Below are positions 25,241 through 34,024 of a stretch of DNA of 64,000 nt, in pieces; within the stretch, counting starts at the first letter, position 1; each line of letters opens with the position of its first letter. The stretch is from the NCBI RefSeq assembly GCF_004353905.1, contig NZ_SMOD01000014.1, forward strand, positions 62,001-126,000, in the 5' to 3' direction. The translations under genes and the position numbers were made by a program. Below the pieces are notes generated by a model that did not search any database, had not been told where the DNA came from, and saw only the letters and a program-made list of their open reading frames with translations. Source of the stretch: Paraburkholderia guartelaensis (lineage in GTDB: Bacteria; Pseudomonadota; Gammaproteobacteria; Burkholderiales; Burkholderiaceae).

Positions 25241-25945
25241 ATGACTTCCCATACCGTCGATTGCGACGCAACGCAGGTACCCATGATGAAGATCCACGAC
25301 TTCCCGACAGGGCCGTATCCGACACGCGTGCGCATCGCTCTGGCTGAAAAGGGGCTGCAATCGCGCGTCCAGTTCGTGATGGTCGACCTCTACAAGGGGG
25401 AGCACAAAAAGCCCGCGTTCATGGCCAACAAGAACTATTCGGGTACGCTGCCGGTGCTCGAACTCGATGACGGAACCTGTATTGCCGAGTGCACCGCCAT
25501 TACCGAATACCTCGACGCGCTCGATGGCGCGCCCACGCTCACCGGTAGCACACCGCGCGAAAAGGGCGTGATCCACATGATGAGCAAGCGCGCCGAGTTG
25601 GAGCTGCTCGATGCCGTCAGTGTCTATTTTCATCACGGCACGCCGGGACTGGGCCCGAATGTCGAGACGTATCAAAACCCGGAGTGGGGGTTCCGTCAAC
25701 GCGACAAAGCGCTGAGGGGTATGCGCTACTTCGATGCCGTTCTGAAAGCGCAACCCTATGTCGCCGGCGAGGCTTTCTCGATGGCCGACATCACCGTCAT
25801 CGGCGGGTTGATCTTTGCGGCGCTTGTGAAGCTACCGGTGCCTGCCGAGTGCGAGGCACTTCAAGCCTGGTACGCAAGAATGCTGGAGCGCGAGAGCGTA
25901 GGGAGCCAGCCGGTGTTTGCTGCCTTGGCCGGGCGTCACGACTGA
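25241..25945 (+). CDS. Glutathione S-transferase
   Basis: A 234-aa GST from the ATG at 25241 (a shorter start at MMKIHDF, 25283, is also possible). N-terminal thioredoxin fold: MMKIHDFPTGPYPTRVRIALAEKGLQ, then GTLPVLELDDGTCIAECTAITEYLD, where the cis-Pro and the Glu/Ser-equivalent pair bind glutathione. The helical C-terminal domain holds AGEAFSMADITVIGG, the usual N-capping box. It conjugates glutathione to electrophiles in the cytoplasm; substrate unknown. It is divergent from and probably repressed by the TetR protein beside it. Confidence 0.92.
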   Translation: MTSHTVDCDATQVPMMKIHDFPTGPYPTRVRIALAEKGLQSRVQFVMVDLYKGEHKKPAFMANKNYSGTLPVLELDDGTCIAECTAITEYLDALDGAPTLTGSTPREKGVIHMMSKRAELELLDAVSVYFHHGTPGLGPNVETYQNPEWGFRQRDKALRGMRYFDAVLKAQPYVAGEAFSMADITVIGGLIFAALVKLPVPAECEALQAWYARMLERESVGSQPVFAALAGRHD

Positions 25946-25985
25946 CCGGGACGGATCAGTGATTGGCAACCGGACGTTGCGATGA

Positions 25986-26933
25986 CTATGCCGCGCTTGT
26001 CCCGCGCTCTATGTGCGCCAACGCCAGCGCCAGCCGTGCCCCGACCTCGGCATTGTGTTTCACGATCGCGATGTTTGTCGCCAGGCTGCGTCCGCCTGTC
26101 AACGCATTGACGCGATCCAGCAGGAAGGGGGTCAAAGCCTTACCCGTGATTCCCTTCGCAGTGGCCTCGTCGAGCGCCTGCTGAGTCAGCGCGTCGATCT
26201 CTTCGAACGTCATCGCTGCCGCTACCGGCACCGGAGTGCTCAACACCACACCGCCCTCGAGGCCCAGGTTCCACTTGGTGCGGATGAACCGTGCCTGCTC
26301 CGCCGGGTCGTCCAGTCTGAAGTCCGCGCGAAAGCCGCTGTCGCGCATGTAGTACGCCGCGAAATTGTCCTGTTCACAACTGAGGACAGGCACGCCGTAG
26401 GTTTCCAGGTATTCCAGTGTGAGCCCGATGTCCAGGATGGACTTCGCACCGGCACAGATGACCGCCACCGAGGTCTTCGCCAGTTCCTGCAGGTCGGCCG
26501 AGATGTCGAAGGTTTCCTGCGCACCCCGGTGTACGCCGCCAATGCCTCCGGTGACGAAGACCTCGATGCCGGCCAACGCGGCACATATCATCGTGCCAGC
26601 TACGGTCGTGGCGCCGAGGCCGCCGCTAGCTAGTACGGCCGGCAGGTCACGGCGGCTGACCTTATGTACCCGGTCCGAGCGGCCGATCAGTTCCAGTTCG
26701 TCGTTCGTCAGGCCGATGCGGATTCGCCCACCGATCAGCGCGATAGTCGCGGGCTCAGCGCCCGCGTCACGGATCAAGGCCTCCACTTCGCGCGCGGTGC
26801 GAACGTTCTCCGGGTAGGGCATGCCGTGGGCAATGATGGTCGATTCCAGCGCCACGATTGGGCGGCCGGCGGCCCGCGCGGCAGCCACCGGAGCGCTGTA
26901 GGTCAACCAGGAGCGTGCAAGGTCCGTAACCAT
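25986..26933 (-). CDS. psuG: Pseudouridine-5'-phosphate glycosidase
   Basis: A 315-aa enzyme with the full PsuG pattern: GRPIVALESTIIAHGMPYPEN at the N-terminus, ATIALIGGRIRIGL, ASGGLGATTVAGTM, VFVTGGIGGVHRGAQETFDISADLQEL, SCEQDNFAAYYMR and the C-terminal TGGRSLATNIAIVKHNA. It cleaves pseudouridine 5'-phosphate into uracil and ribose 5-phosphate, allowing salvage from RNA turnover. No pseudouridine kinase (psuK) or transporter is adjacent, which is unusual because psuG is normally paired with psuK. Upstream lies a broken oxidoreductase gene, so the surrounding operon may have been rearranged. Confidence 0.95.
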   Translation of the reverse strand: MVTDLARSWLTYSAPVAAARAAGRPIVALESTIIAHGMPYPENVRTAREVEALIRDAGAEPATIALIGGRIRIGLTNDELELIGRSDRVHKVSRRDLPAVLASGGLGATTVAGTMICAALAGIEVFVTGGIGGVHRGAQETFDISADLQELAKTSVAVICAGAKSILDIGLTLEYLETYGVPVLSCEQDNFAAYYMRDSGFRADFRLDDPAEQARFIRTKWNLGLEGGVVLSTPVPVAAAMTFEEIDALTQQALDEATAKGITGKALTPFLLDRVNALTGGRSLATNIAIVKHNAEVGARLALALAHIERGTSAA

Positions 26934-26945
26934 GTCGATGCCTCG

Positions 26946-27179
26946 TCAACTGAGATTGCCGCATAGGCTGTACTGCCAACGAAGAGCGGATGCCACGCGG
27001 ACAGGATGTCGTGCGTATAGCCCGAAAACAGCGTTTCGCTGCGAATGCACGCGCCCAGCTTGGCGTTCCGCTCGATCACGAACACACGTTGGCCGGGCCG
27101 GCACAGCCGCGCACACGAGCGAGTTTATCCCGCTTCCCACGACAATAACATCTGCATTGCCCGGCATGTCTTCCCACAC
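26946..27179 (-). pseudogene. N-terminal remnant of a phytoene-dehydrogenase-like FAD oxidoreductase, frameshifted
   Basis: The frame from 27179 gives DVIVVGSGINSLVCAA, the FAD-binding start of NAD(P)/FAD oxidoreductases related to phytoene desaturases. Within about 30 codons the match moves to another frame (27085 down), which continues VFVIERNAKLGACIRSE and then LSAWHPLFVGSTAYA. Joining both frames needs one indel near 27090. The remaining 400 or so residues of the family are missing; psuG begins where the gene would continue. It is a dead fragment within the otherwise gene-free 26934-27312 stretch. Confidence 0.75.
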
Positions 27180-27312
27180 ATTGTCTGCCTGATTGCTTCA
27201 GCTATGGTTCGCGTCCGAGTCGCGTTTAGCGGGTCTCCAATGGAGAACAGCCGGAGAGGACAATTTGTTCCGTTTTTTTGTGGCGCGTGATAAACCCGTG
27301 GCCCGTGGCCGC

Positions 27313-28296
27313 TCACGTCAATATCACGATCTTCCCGCCGCCCCGGTTCTCTTCCATCGCGCGGTGCGCTTCGACGATCTCAGCCAGCCGGTACACCCTG
27401 CCGATGGGAAGCCGCAACGTGCCGCGCTCGACCTGCTCAAGCAGCTTCATGTAGGGTGTGTCCATGAAGTCGGCGGCGCCGCCGTCGTAAATGGTGAGCC
27501 GAACCGTGCTGGGAATCGCCTCCATCGGGCTGAAGTCGTCGAACGACCATTTGTTGCCTACCATCCCGACCATGCAGACCACGCCTTGGGGCTTGGCGCA
27601 ACGCAGTGAGTCCATCAGCGTGGTGGTGCCGATCAGTTCCAGCACCTTGTCGACGCCGCCGGGCGAAACCTCGCGCAACTGGTCGGCCAGGGTGCCCGTG
27701 TCGATGAGCACCTGATCGGCTCCGTTCTCGCGCAGCGCGTCGGCTTTCGCCGGATTGCGTGTCGTCGAGATCACGAATGCTCCGCTCTGCTTTGCAATCG
27801 CCGCTGCGGCGAGCCCCACCGAGGTGGTGCCGCCCCGCACGAGCAGGCGTTCGCCGCTTTCGAGCGAGAGCGCCTTGAAAAGTGCGCCCCACGCCGTCTG
27901 CAGCATCTCGGGCATTGCGCCGAGCACATCCCACGGCAAGCTGCTCTCGATCCTCTTGGCCTGGCTCGACGGAACGCACGCATATTCGGCGTAGCTGCCA
28001 TCGAAATCTCGCCCCATGCCGCCCATGGCGGTGAAGACCTTGTCGCCTTTGCCGAACTCTCCGCCAGGTGCTTCCTCGACGGTGCCTGCCGCCTCGATAC
28101 CCAGAACACGCGGAAACCGCACGCCGGGTGAGAGTCCCTGACGTGTGAACAGCTCAGAGCGGTTGAGTCCGAACGCCCGCACACGGATCAGTGTCTCGCC
28201 TGGCTTCGGCGAGGGGATTGGACGCGTCTCCAGCTTGAGCACGTCCGGGCCGCCCGCCTCGTGAATCACTGCTGCCGTCATTGTCGACATCGTCAT
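27313..28296 (-). CDS. Zinc-independent quinone oxidoreductase (MDR/QOR family)
   Basis: A 327-aa medium-chain reductase. Landmarks: FGLNRSELFTRQG and FPRVLGIEAAGTVEEAPGG in the GroES-like domain, then the NADPH-binding LLVRGGTTSVGLAAAAIAKQSGAFVISTTRN and a C-terminal GRVYRLAEIVEAHRAMEENRGGGKIVI. Zinc-binding cysteines of alcohol dehydrogenases are absent, as expected for zeta-crystallin-like quinone reductases. GGATGGAGA precedes the first ATG. It is the last gene of the five-gene redox operon (32700 down to 27313) and may reduce quinones or enones. Confidence 0.92.
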   Translation of the reverse strand: MTMSTMTAAVIHEAGGPDVLKLETRPIPSPKPGETLIRVRAFGLNRSELFTRQGLSPGVRFPRVLGIEAAGTVEEAPGGEFGKGDKVFTAMGGMGRDFDGSYAEYACVPSSQAKRIESSLPWDVLGAMPEMLQTAWGALFKALSLESGERLLVRGGTTSVGLAAAAIAKQSGAFVISTTRNPAKADALRENGADQVLIDTGTLADQLREVSPGGVDKVLELIGTTTLMDSLRCAKPQGVVCMVGMVGNKWSFDDFSPMEAIPSTVRLTIYDGGAADFMDTPYMKLLEQVERGTLRLPIGRVYRLAEIVEAHRAMEENRGGGKIVILT

Positions 28297-28348
28297 TCTC
28301 CATCCATACAGTTGTGCGCCAGTGCGCGGAAAATCGCCCGCAATGTCA

Positions 28349-28873
28349 TCAGCCTTCGCCTTGCTTCGGGTCGGTGTTGAACGTGTACAAGACGATCTTC
28401 CATTCGCCGTCGATCTTGCGGAGTACGAACACTTCGCGGTTGTAGTCCGTCACTTTCTTGCCGTTTTCGACTACCGCCGCGCCCACATGATGATGGGTGC
28501 GCACGACCGCCGTGTCACCGTAGACATTGATTGCATCGTAGGCAAAGTGCGTTGAAAAATTCGCGAGCCTGAACAAATCGTTGTAGCCGGAGATCCGCTG
28601 TTCTCGCGTCGAGTAGGTGCGCTTGTTGTTCCACTCGGCCACGCTGTCGTCTGCGAAGAGCCCGACGATGGCTTGCGTGTCCTTCCCGTTGAGAGCGGCC
28701 TGGTAGCGGTTCACGACGTCGTACACTTCGTGCTGCGCGGTGCTTGCCGCGGGGTCGGACGAGTAGGGGATGCTGTCCTCAGCGCCTGCGGCAAGCGTTA
28801 CCGAAGCGCCCAGCGCAAGCAGCGCAGCGATAAGCATAGTGACGGCATAGCCGATGACGAAACGGTGCTTCAT
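28349..28873 (-). CDS. Secreted NTF2-like (SnoaL/DUF4440-type) protein
   Basis: A 174-aa protein with a signal peptide or anchor (VIGYAVTMLIAALLALGASVTLAAG). The domain from about 48 on is a cone-shaped NTF2-like fold: VVNRYQAALNGKDTQAIVGLFADDSVAEW, then TYSTREQRISGYNDLF, VYGDTAVVRTHHHV and the end strand REVFVLRKIDGEWKIVLYTFN. Such proteins bind or isomerise small hydrophobic molecules; many have unknown function. It resembles the cytoplasmic NTF2-like protein encoded at 30718-31110 in the same operon but is exported. GGAGGAGTGAATC precedes the ATG. Confidence 0.82.
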   Translation of the reverse strand: MKHRFVIGYAVTMLIAALLALGASVTLAAGAEDSIPYSSDPAASTAQHEVYDVVNRYQAALNGKDTQAIVGLFADDSVAEWNNKRTYSTREQRISGYNDLFRLANFSTHFAYDAINVYGDTAVVRTHHHVGAAVVENGKKVTDYNREVFVLRKIDGEWKIVLYTFNTDPKQGEG

Positions 28874-28927
28874 GATTCACTCCTCCAGCCAGTTGCAGAA
28901 ACGATGTGCGTGTCGAGACGCCGCGCA

Positions 28928-30703
28928 TCAGGAAAGGGCACGGTGGCGCGCACTGTTGCGCGTGTCCGCGAGAAATTCATGAATGTGTGCGACCACCGCG
29001 GCGCCTTCGCCGGCCGCCGCCGCGACGCGCTTGATCGATCCTGAACGCACATCGCCAATCGCAAACACACCCTGGACACTCGTCTCGAGCGACGCGTGAC
29101 CGGCGCAAGCGCCGTTGCTTGCGTCAAGCGTGGGACCCGTCAGCACGAAGCCTTTTGCGTCGGTCGCGACACCGCAGTCGTGCAGCCACGACGTGTTCGG
29201 GGTCGCGCCCGTGAAGAAAAAGAGGTGCGCGGTGTTCAACGTGCGCTTGCCGTCGGGCCCGGAGCAACGCACGCCCGTGATCGACCCGCGCTGCTGCTCG
29301 ACGCCGGTCGCTTCGGTCCGCATGTGCAGCGTGACGTTCGGCAACGCACCGATTCGCTCGATCAGATAGCGCGACATGCTCGCTTGGAGGTCTTCGCCCC
29401 TCACCAGCACATGAACGTGCGCGACCCGCGAGGCGAGATACACGATGGCCTGTCCCGCCGAGTTGCCGCCACCGACAAGAACGACTTCCTTGCCCTTGCA
29501 AAGCTCTGCCTCGACCGGAGAGGCCCAGTAGCAGACGCCGCGTCCGGTGAACGCTTCCAGCCCGTCGATGCGCGGCTTGCGATACGTCGCGCCCGTCGCG
29601 ATCACCACGGTGTGACACTGCACGCGACGGCCATCGTCGAACGTGAGCACGCGCGGAGAAGCGCCGCAGTCGAGCGAGCGGACGTGGGCCGGAATCACGA
29701 TGTGCGCGCCGAACTTCTGCGCCTGCACGAACGCGCGTGCCGCCAGTGCCTGGCCGGTGATGCCGGTAGGAAAGCCGAGATAGTTTTCGATACGCATGCT
29801 GGCGCCGGCCTGCCCGCCGGGCGCGCACGCATCGAACACCGCAACCGAGAGGCCTTCGGATGCCGCGTAGACTGCCGTGGCGAGGCCGGATGGCCCCGCT
29901 CCGACGACGGCGACGTCGTACACTCGTTCGGCGTCGAAATGCGAGAGCCAGCCCAGCTCGGAGGCGAGTTGCGCTTCGCTGGGCGCGCGCAGCACCGTGC
30001 CGTCGGGGCAAATGACGAGCGGCAGGTCCTGCCTGGATTGCGTCAAGCGGCGCAGCCAGGCCGCGCTTTCGGGCGCGTCCGACGTATTGATCACCGCATG
30101 CGGATGCGAGTTGCGCGCCAGAAATTCCTGCAGCGCGACCACGCGGGCGTCGCCCTCGTGCCCAACGATGACAGGGCCGCTGCCGCCCTCGATCAGGCGC
30201 ACGCGACGCAGGATCATCGAGCGCATCAGGCGTTCACCAAGCTCGGCCTGGTCGATCAGGAGCTTGCGCAGCCGCTCGGGCGCAATGAGGATCGCCGTCA
30301 CGTCGTCGATCGCATGCACATCGACGAGGGAAGGGCAGCCCGACAACTGGCCGATCTCGCCCACGGTGTGCATCGGCGTCTGTTCGACCAGCACCCGCGT
30401 GCGCCCGAGGCCATCGCGACGGGAAACGCGTGCGCGTCCGGCGAGCAGTACGAACATGCCCGGTATCGCCTTGCCCGTCTCCGTCATACGTGCGCCTGCG
30501 GGATAAAAAACGACCTTGCCGTAGTGGTGCATCTTCTGCACGTCGGATTCGGCCAGCAGCGGATGCAACTGATGATCCCGGCTCGACGGCGGGTCGGGCA
30601 TCGTAGCGAGTTCGTCATGCTGCTGCGTTGCGAACGCCGCGTATGCGCCCTGGACGCTCGTTGCGCTTGGGACGCTTCGTTCCAGTGATGTCGAACCGTT
30701 CAT
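28928..30703 (-). CDS. cNMP-binding domain / thioredoxin-reductase-like fusion
   Basis: A 591-aa protein. Residues about 30-165 form a cyclic-nucleotide-binding (CRP-like) domain with MFVLLAGRARVSRRDG and a following hinge; about 170-235 is a short thioredoxin/glutaredoxin-like module (DLPLVICPDGTVLRAPS). From about 255 there is a full FAD/NAD(P) reductase domain: VAVVGAGPSGLATAVYAASEGL, VVLVGGGNSAGQAIVYLAS and the final GVFAIGDVRSGSIKRVAAAAGEGA. The CxxC redox pair of thioredoxin reductase (CATC) is replaced (CYWASPVEAELC), so it cannot be a standard thioredoxin reductase. GAGGGCGAGG precedes the ATG at 30703. It lies 14 nt after the NTF2-like gene in the redox operon. Confidence 0.88.
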   Translation of the reverse strand: MNGSTSLERSVPSATSVQGAYAAFATQQHDELATMPDPPSSRDHQLHPLLAESDVQKMHHYGKVVFYPAGARMTETGKAIPGMFVLLAGRARVSRRDGLGRTRVLVEQTPMHTVGEIGQLSGCPSLVDVHAIDDVTAILIAPERLRKLLIDQAELGERLMRSMILRRVRLIEGGSGPVIVGHEGDARVVALQEFLARNSHPHAVINTSDAPESAAWLRRLTQSRQDLPLVICPDGTVLRAPSEAQLASELGWLSHFDAERVYDVAVVGAGPSGLATAVYAASEGLSVAVFDACAPGGQAGASMRIENYLGFPTGITGQALAARAFVQAQKFGAHIVIPAHVRSLDCGASPRVLTFDDGRRVQCHTVVIATGATYRKPRIDGLEAFTGRGVCYWASPVEAELCKGKEVVLVGGGNSAGQAIVYLASRVAHVHVLVRGEDLQASMSRYLIERIGALPNVTLHMRTEATGVEQQRGSITGVRCSGPDGKRTLNTAHLFFFTGATPNTSWLHDCGVATDAKGFVLTGPTLDASNGACAGHASLETSVQGVFAIGDVRSGSIKRVAAAAGEGAAVVAHIHEFLADTRNSARHRALS

Positions 30704-30717
30704 GGCATGCCTCGCCC

Positions 30718-31110
30718 TCAGGCCGGGTTGATCGTCGAGAACGCGTAGCGGGCGATCTTCCATGCGCCTCCCACGTTCTGGAACAGGAACAGCTCCTGAT
30801 TCGCCTCGCGGGTGTCCGCGCCAGTGGCGTGAACCCTCACGGTGCCCGCGGAGTTGGTGCGCGCCAGCACCCAGCCTTCGCCGATCTGCCGGATCTCCTG
30901 CACGGCGAACTTCACGGTGAGCTGGATCGCGCCGAATACGGTGTCGTACGCGCCCCGGATCGCCCCGGCGCCGACGCTCGACGGAAAGTTCTGTGGCATG
31001 AATACGCCATCGTCCGCATAGAGGCGCATGACCGCCTCGGTGTCCGACGCATTGAGCGCCGCCTCGTATTGCTTCAGTGCCTCGTCGACTGCTGTTTCCG
31101 CTGCATTCAT
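30718..31110 (-). CDS. SgcJ/EcaC-type NTF2-like protein
   Basis: A 130-aa cytoplasmic NTF2-like protein. Pattern: AVDEALKQYEAALNASDTEAVMRLYADDGVFMPQNFPSSVGAGAIRGAYDTVF, then the strands WVLARTNSAGTVRV and NQELFLFQNVGGAWKIARYAFSTI. SgcJ/EcaC members are small cone-fold proteins of unknown or oxidoreductase-linked function. CAGGAGCACGAA precedes the ATG. Operon position is between the GMC oxidoreductase and the cNMP/reductase fusion, with short gaps on both sides. Confidence 0.85.
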   Translation of the reverse strand: MNAAETAVDEALKQYEAALNASDTEAVMRLYADDGVFMPQNFPSSVGAGAIRGAYDTVFGAIQLTVKFAVQEIRQIGEGWVLARTNSAGTVRVHATGADTREANQELFLFQNVGGAWKIARYAFSTINPA

Positions 31111-31164
31111 TTCGTGCTCCTGATTGATGGATTGAGCCGCTTCCGCTCAGAGTGGTGGTGCTCT

Positions 31165-32700
31165 TCAGTCGTAGTACCGTTCGGCAATATGTTCGGCGGT
31201 GGCGATCGTCGTCACGTTGGTGGCGACTGAGATCGCATCCGGAAAAATCGATGCATCGACGACACGCAGCCCTTCCAGCCCGTGGACGCGGCCTTCGGGA
31301 TCGACCACCGCGTGTGAATCGCCGGCCGGCCCCATGGGTGCGGTCGAGGTCGGGTGGTGATACGTGTCGAGCGTCGCCGTGATCGACGCGAAAATTTGTT
31401 CGTCGCTCTGCGCCGTCGGGCCGGGCGCCAGTTCCGTTTCGATCAGCGTCGAAAGCGGCGCGGTACGGCCGATCCGCCGCGCGAGCTTCACGCCTTCGAG
31501 CAGGCGCGCCCGGTCGATCGGTTCCGCGAGAAAATTCAGGTCGATGCGCGGCGGTACGTTCGGATCGCGACTCGCGAGGCGCAGCGAGCCGATCGACTCG
31601 GGGCGCGTGAGTGCGACCGCCAGCACGAAGCCCACACCGGTAGGGCTCTGGTCATGCGCAAACAAATGGGTTGCCGTGATGTGCAGGTCGAGATCGCCGG
31701 CTCTCGCGGTCGAGCTGTGGGTCCATAGCTTCGCGCCAATTACGGGCGACTGCCTGCCGATTCGCTCCGGGCGCGCCGCGTACGCGTTGTAGTAGAACGG
31801 GTGATCCTTGAGCCGCTGTCCCACCGGCAGATCCGCGATCTGCGGGATCGACAGCGCTTCCAGATCGGCGCGCGCGCCGATTCCCGAGCGCAGCAGGATC
31901 GCCGCGCTGCCATAGGTGCCTGCGCACAGAATCACTTCGCGTGCGTGCACGTCCTCTCCATCCGCAAGCCGTACGCCTACCGCGTGCCCGTTGTCGAACA
32001 GCACCTTGTCGACCAGCACGCAGCAGCGAATGCGCAGGTTGTCTCGCGCTCTTACACGGTCGCCCAGATACGCCATGCCGGTGTTGACTCGCACGCCGTT
32101 GACGATGTTCATCGGATACGGGCCGACGCCGTGTGCGTCGGAGCCGTCGAAGTCGTCGATCAGGCGAAAGCCGTTTTCGAGCGCTGCGTTAATGAACGCC
32201 TGCTGCATCGGTGTCGTTTCGCTGCACGTCAGTTGCCGCACGGGAAGCGGTCCGTCGTGGCCGTGCAGCTTTGCACAACCGGCATCGCGCCGCTCGAGGC
32301 GCTTGAACGCCGGCAGCATCTCCTCATAACGCCAGCCAGGCAGGTTCCAGTTCGCGAAGTCCTGCGGCCGCGCCCGAATCGCGACCGCGCCGTTGACTGC
32401 CGAGCTGCCGCCCAGCACCTTGCCGCGGATCGTATTGACGGGATGTCCGATATGGCCCGCGTCGCTCTGGAATCCCCAGTCGTGCGCCGCGTCGCCGCCC
32501 ACTGTATCGCTGCTCGCGATGACGTGCGGATAGGACCATGCCGGATACGTGGGGCCGGCTTCGAGCAGCACCACCGAGCGGTGAATCCGCTCGCTCAGCC
32601 GCGAGGCCATCACCGCGCCCGCCGAGCCGCCACCCACGATCACGACGTCGGCGACCCGCGAACCGCGTGGCGAACCGATGGCTGTATTGGCGTATTGCAT
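31165..32700 (-). CDS. GMC-family FAD oxidoreductase
   Basis: A 511-aa choline-dehydrogenase-like enzyme. FAD-binding start ADVVIVGGGSAGAVMASRLSE with LLEAGP, signature GKVLGGSSAVNGAVAIRARPQDF, and the C-terminal catalytic block TYHHPTSTAPMGP with VVDASIFPDAISVATNVTTIATAEHIAERY. The His pair expected for base catalysis (HH in TYHHP) is present; the second catalytic position is Asn. These enzymes oxidise alcohols to aldehydes using FAD. GGAGTTCGCG precedes the ATG. It is the first gene of the five-gene redox operon, 134 nt downstream of a LysR gene on the same strand. Confidence 0.92.
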   Translation of the reverse strand: MQYANTAIGSPRGSRVADVVIVGGGSAGAVMASRLSERIHRSVVLLEAGPTYPAWSYPHVIASSDTVGGDAAHDWGFQSDAGHIGHPVNTIRGKVLGGSSAVNGAVAIRARPQDFANWNLPGWRYEEMLPAFKRLERRDAGCAKLHGHDGPLPVRQLTCSETTPMQQAFINAALENGFRLIDDFDGSDAHGVGPYPMNIVNGVRVNTGMAYLGDRVRARDNLRIRCCVLVDKVLFDNGHAVGVRLADGEDVHAREVILCAGTYGSAAILLRSGIGARADLEALSIPQIADLPVGQRLKDHPFYYNAYAARPERIGRQSPVIGAKLWTHSSTARAGDLDLHITATHLFAHDQSPTGVGFVLAVALTRPESIGSLRLASRDPNVPPRIDLNFLAEPIDRARLLEGVKLARRIGRTAPLSTLIETELAPGPTAQSDEQIFASITATLDTYHHPTSTAPMGPAGDSHAVVDPEGRVHGLEGLRVVDASIFPDAISVATNVTTIATAEHIAERYYD

Positions 32701-32834
32701 CGCGAACTCCGTTCAGAACCTGCTGATGGCCTGAACAATAGACGCGTCGGAGCGTGTGCAACAGATAGCGTGGGCCGAATCCGATGTTCGGTTGAGGCGA
32801 ACGTCGCGACGATGCGCTCAGGGACGGTTGACAC

Positions 32835-33788
32835 TCACGCCAGGCCCTGGGCAGGGGAGTGCTCGCCGATCAGCCCAGCCTTCATCAGTTCGGCGTCCCA
32901 ACGCGACGGGTGGCCGATCTCGTCGGCGAGAAAATCGATCAGCACGTGGATCTTCGGCGGCGTGCGCACGGTCTTGCGATAGACCGCGGAGATCTGCCCG
33001 CCAGAAGGGGAGTACGCCTGCAGCACGGCGACCAGCTCGCCCGCGAGCATCGGCCCGGCAGCAAGAAAGGTGGGCAGGATCGCGAGACCCAGCCCCGCGC
33101 GTGCGCCTTCGAGCAGCAAGTGCCCGGAGTCGGTGCGCATGCGCGTGCCGATGCGGAACGATTGGCGCCGGCCGTCGAGCGGCAGGCTCCACATGCCGTT
33201 CGGTTCGCGGTTGTAGTAGACGAGCCCGGCATGCTGCGCAAGCTCGCCAGGATGCGCGGGCGTACCCTGCCGCTCCAGATAAGCCGGGCTCGCACAGATC
33301 AGATGACGGTTGACCGTGATGGTCCGCGCGACGAGGCTCGAGTCCGAGAGTTCGCCCATGCGGATCGCCATGTCGTATTGCCCATCCTGCAGGCTCACGA
33401 CACGATCCTGCGCTTCCACGTCGAGGCACAGGTTGGGATGCATCATCGCAAACTTCGAAAGGAGCGGCGCGAGATGGCGCGTCATGAAGGCCATCGGCAC
33501 GGCGATGCGGAACGTGCCGCCCAGGCTCGACTGCGCGTCCTGCACGGACTCTTCCGCGCGCTCCACGTCTTCCAGAACGCGCGCCGCGCTCTCATAGAAC
33601 ACCAGCCCGGCCTGCGTCATCCGCAGCGGGCGTCCGCGCTCGAGAAGCGCGCATCCGAGCCGCTTTTCGAGTTGCTGGATACGCTCGCTGACGATCGATT
33701 TGGTGGTCCCCAGCCGCCGCGCGGCTTCCGAAAAGCTCGCCGCATCCACTACCGTCACGAACGTGGTCATGTCGGAGAATTTATTCAT
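32835..33788 (-). CDS. LysR-family regulator A
   Basis: A 317-aa regulator. HTH: FVTVVDAASFSEAARRLGTTKSIVSERIQQLEKRLGCALLERG, followed by the linker helix and a two-lobed effector domain (FRIAVPMAFMTRHLAPLLSKF, GQYDMAIRMGELSDSSLVARTI, LGLAILPTFLAAGPM). CrgA-like subgroup. It is upstream of and in the same direction as the GMC oxidoreductase operon, and is divergent from LysR B. The target is probably one of these two units. Effector unknown. Confidence 0.92.
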   Translation of the reverse strand: MNKFSDMTTFVTVVDAASFSEAARRLGTTKSIVSERIQQLEKRLGCALLERGRPLRMTQAGLVFYESAARVLEDVERAEESVQDAQSSLGGTFRIAVPMAFMTRHLAPLLSKFAMMHPNLCLDVEAQDRVVSLQDGQYDMAIRMGELSDSSLVARTITVNRHLICASPAYLERQGTPAHPGELAQHAGLVYYNREPNGMWSLPLDGRRQSFRIGTRMRTDSGHLLLEGARAGLGLAILPTFLAAGPMLAGELVAVLQAYSPSGGQISAVYRKTVRTPPKIHVLIDFLADEIGHPSRWDAELMKAGLIGEHSPAQGLA

Positions 33789-34003
33789 ACGAATTCCTCA
33801 ACGCGCGTCATGCGGCCTCGCTCCTTCACGCTCTTTCGATCGTACGAACGGTATCGCAGCCGCTCTTTCCACGTTAGGCGAAGGAACGGGAATCGGTTTT
33901 TCATTTCCGGGAAAATAAGACGGTCGCCGGGCCGATCCGTGTGCCGCCGTGACTTCGCGGCCGCAGTTGCTTGTAAGGCTTCGCGACGGTGACGCACAAT
34001 GAA

Positions 34004-34021
34004 TTTTCCATTTATGGAAAA
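34004..34021. promoter_or_regulatory. Palindrome overlapping the ribosome site of LysR B
   Basis: Arms TTTTCCAT / ATGGAAAA are perfect around TT. The right arm overlaps the GGAAAAGCG ribosome binding site of the gene starting at 34025. A weaker relative (TTTTTCATTTCCGGGAAAA) lies about 110 nt upstream, in the same divergent region. Confidence 0.5.
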
Positions 34022-34024
34022 GCG

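Noticed and set aside
29096..30688. 530-codon plus-strand open frame
   Set aside because: Antisense to the cNMP/reductase fusion gene, which has clear FAD and NAD motifs. No ribosome site or recognisable domain on the plus strand.
31801..32982. 393-codon plus-strand frame
   Set aside because: Antisense to the GMC oxidoreductase gene; no family features.
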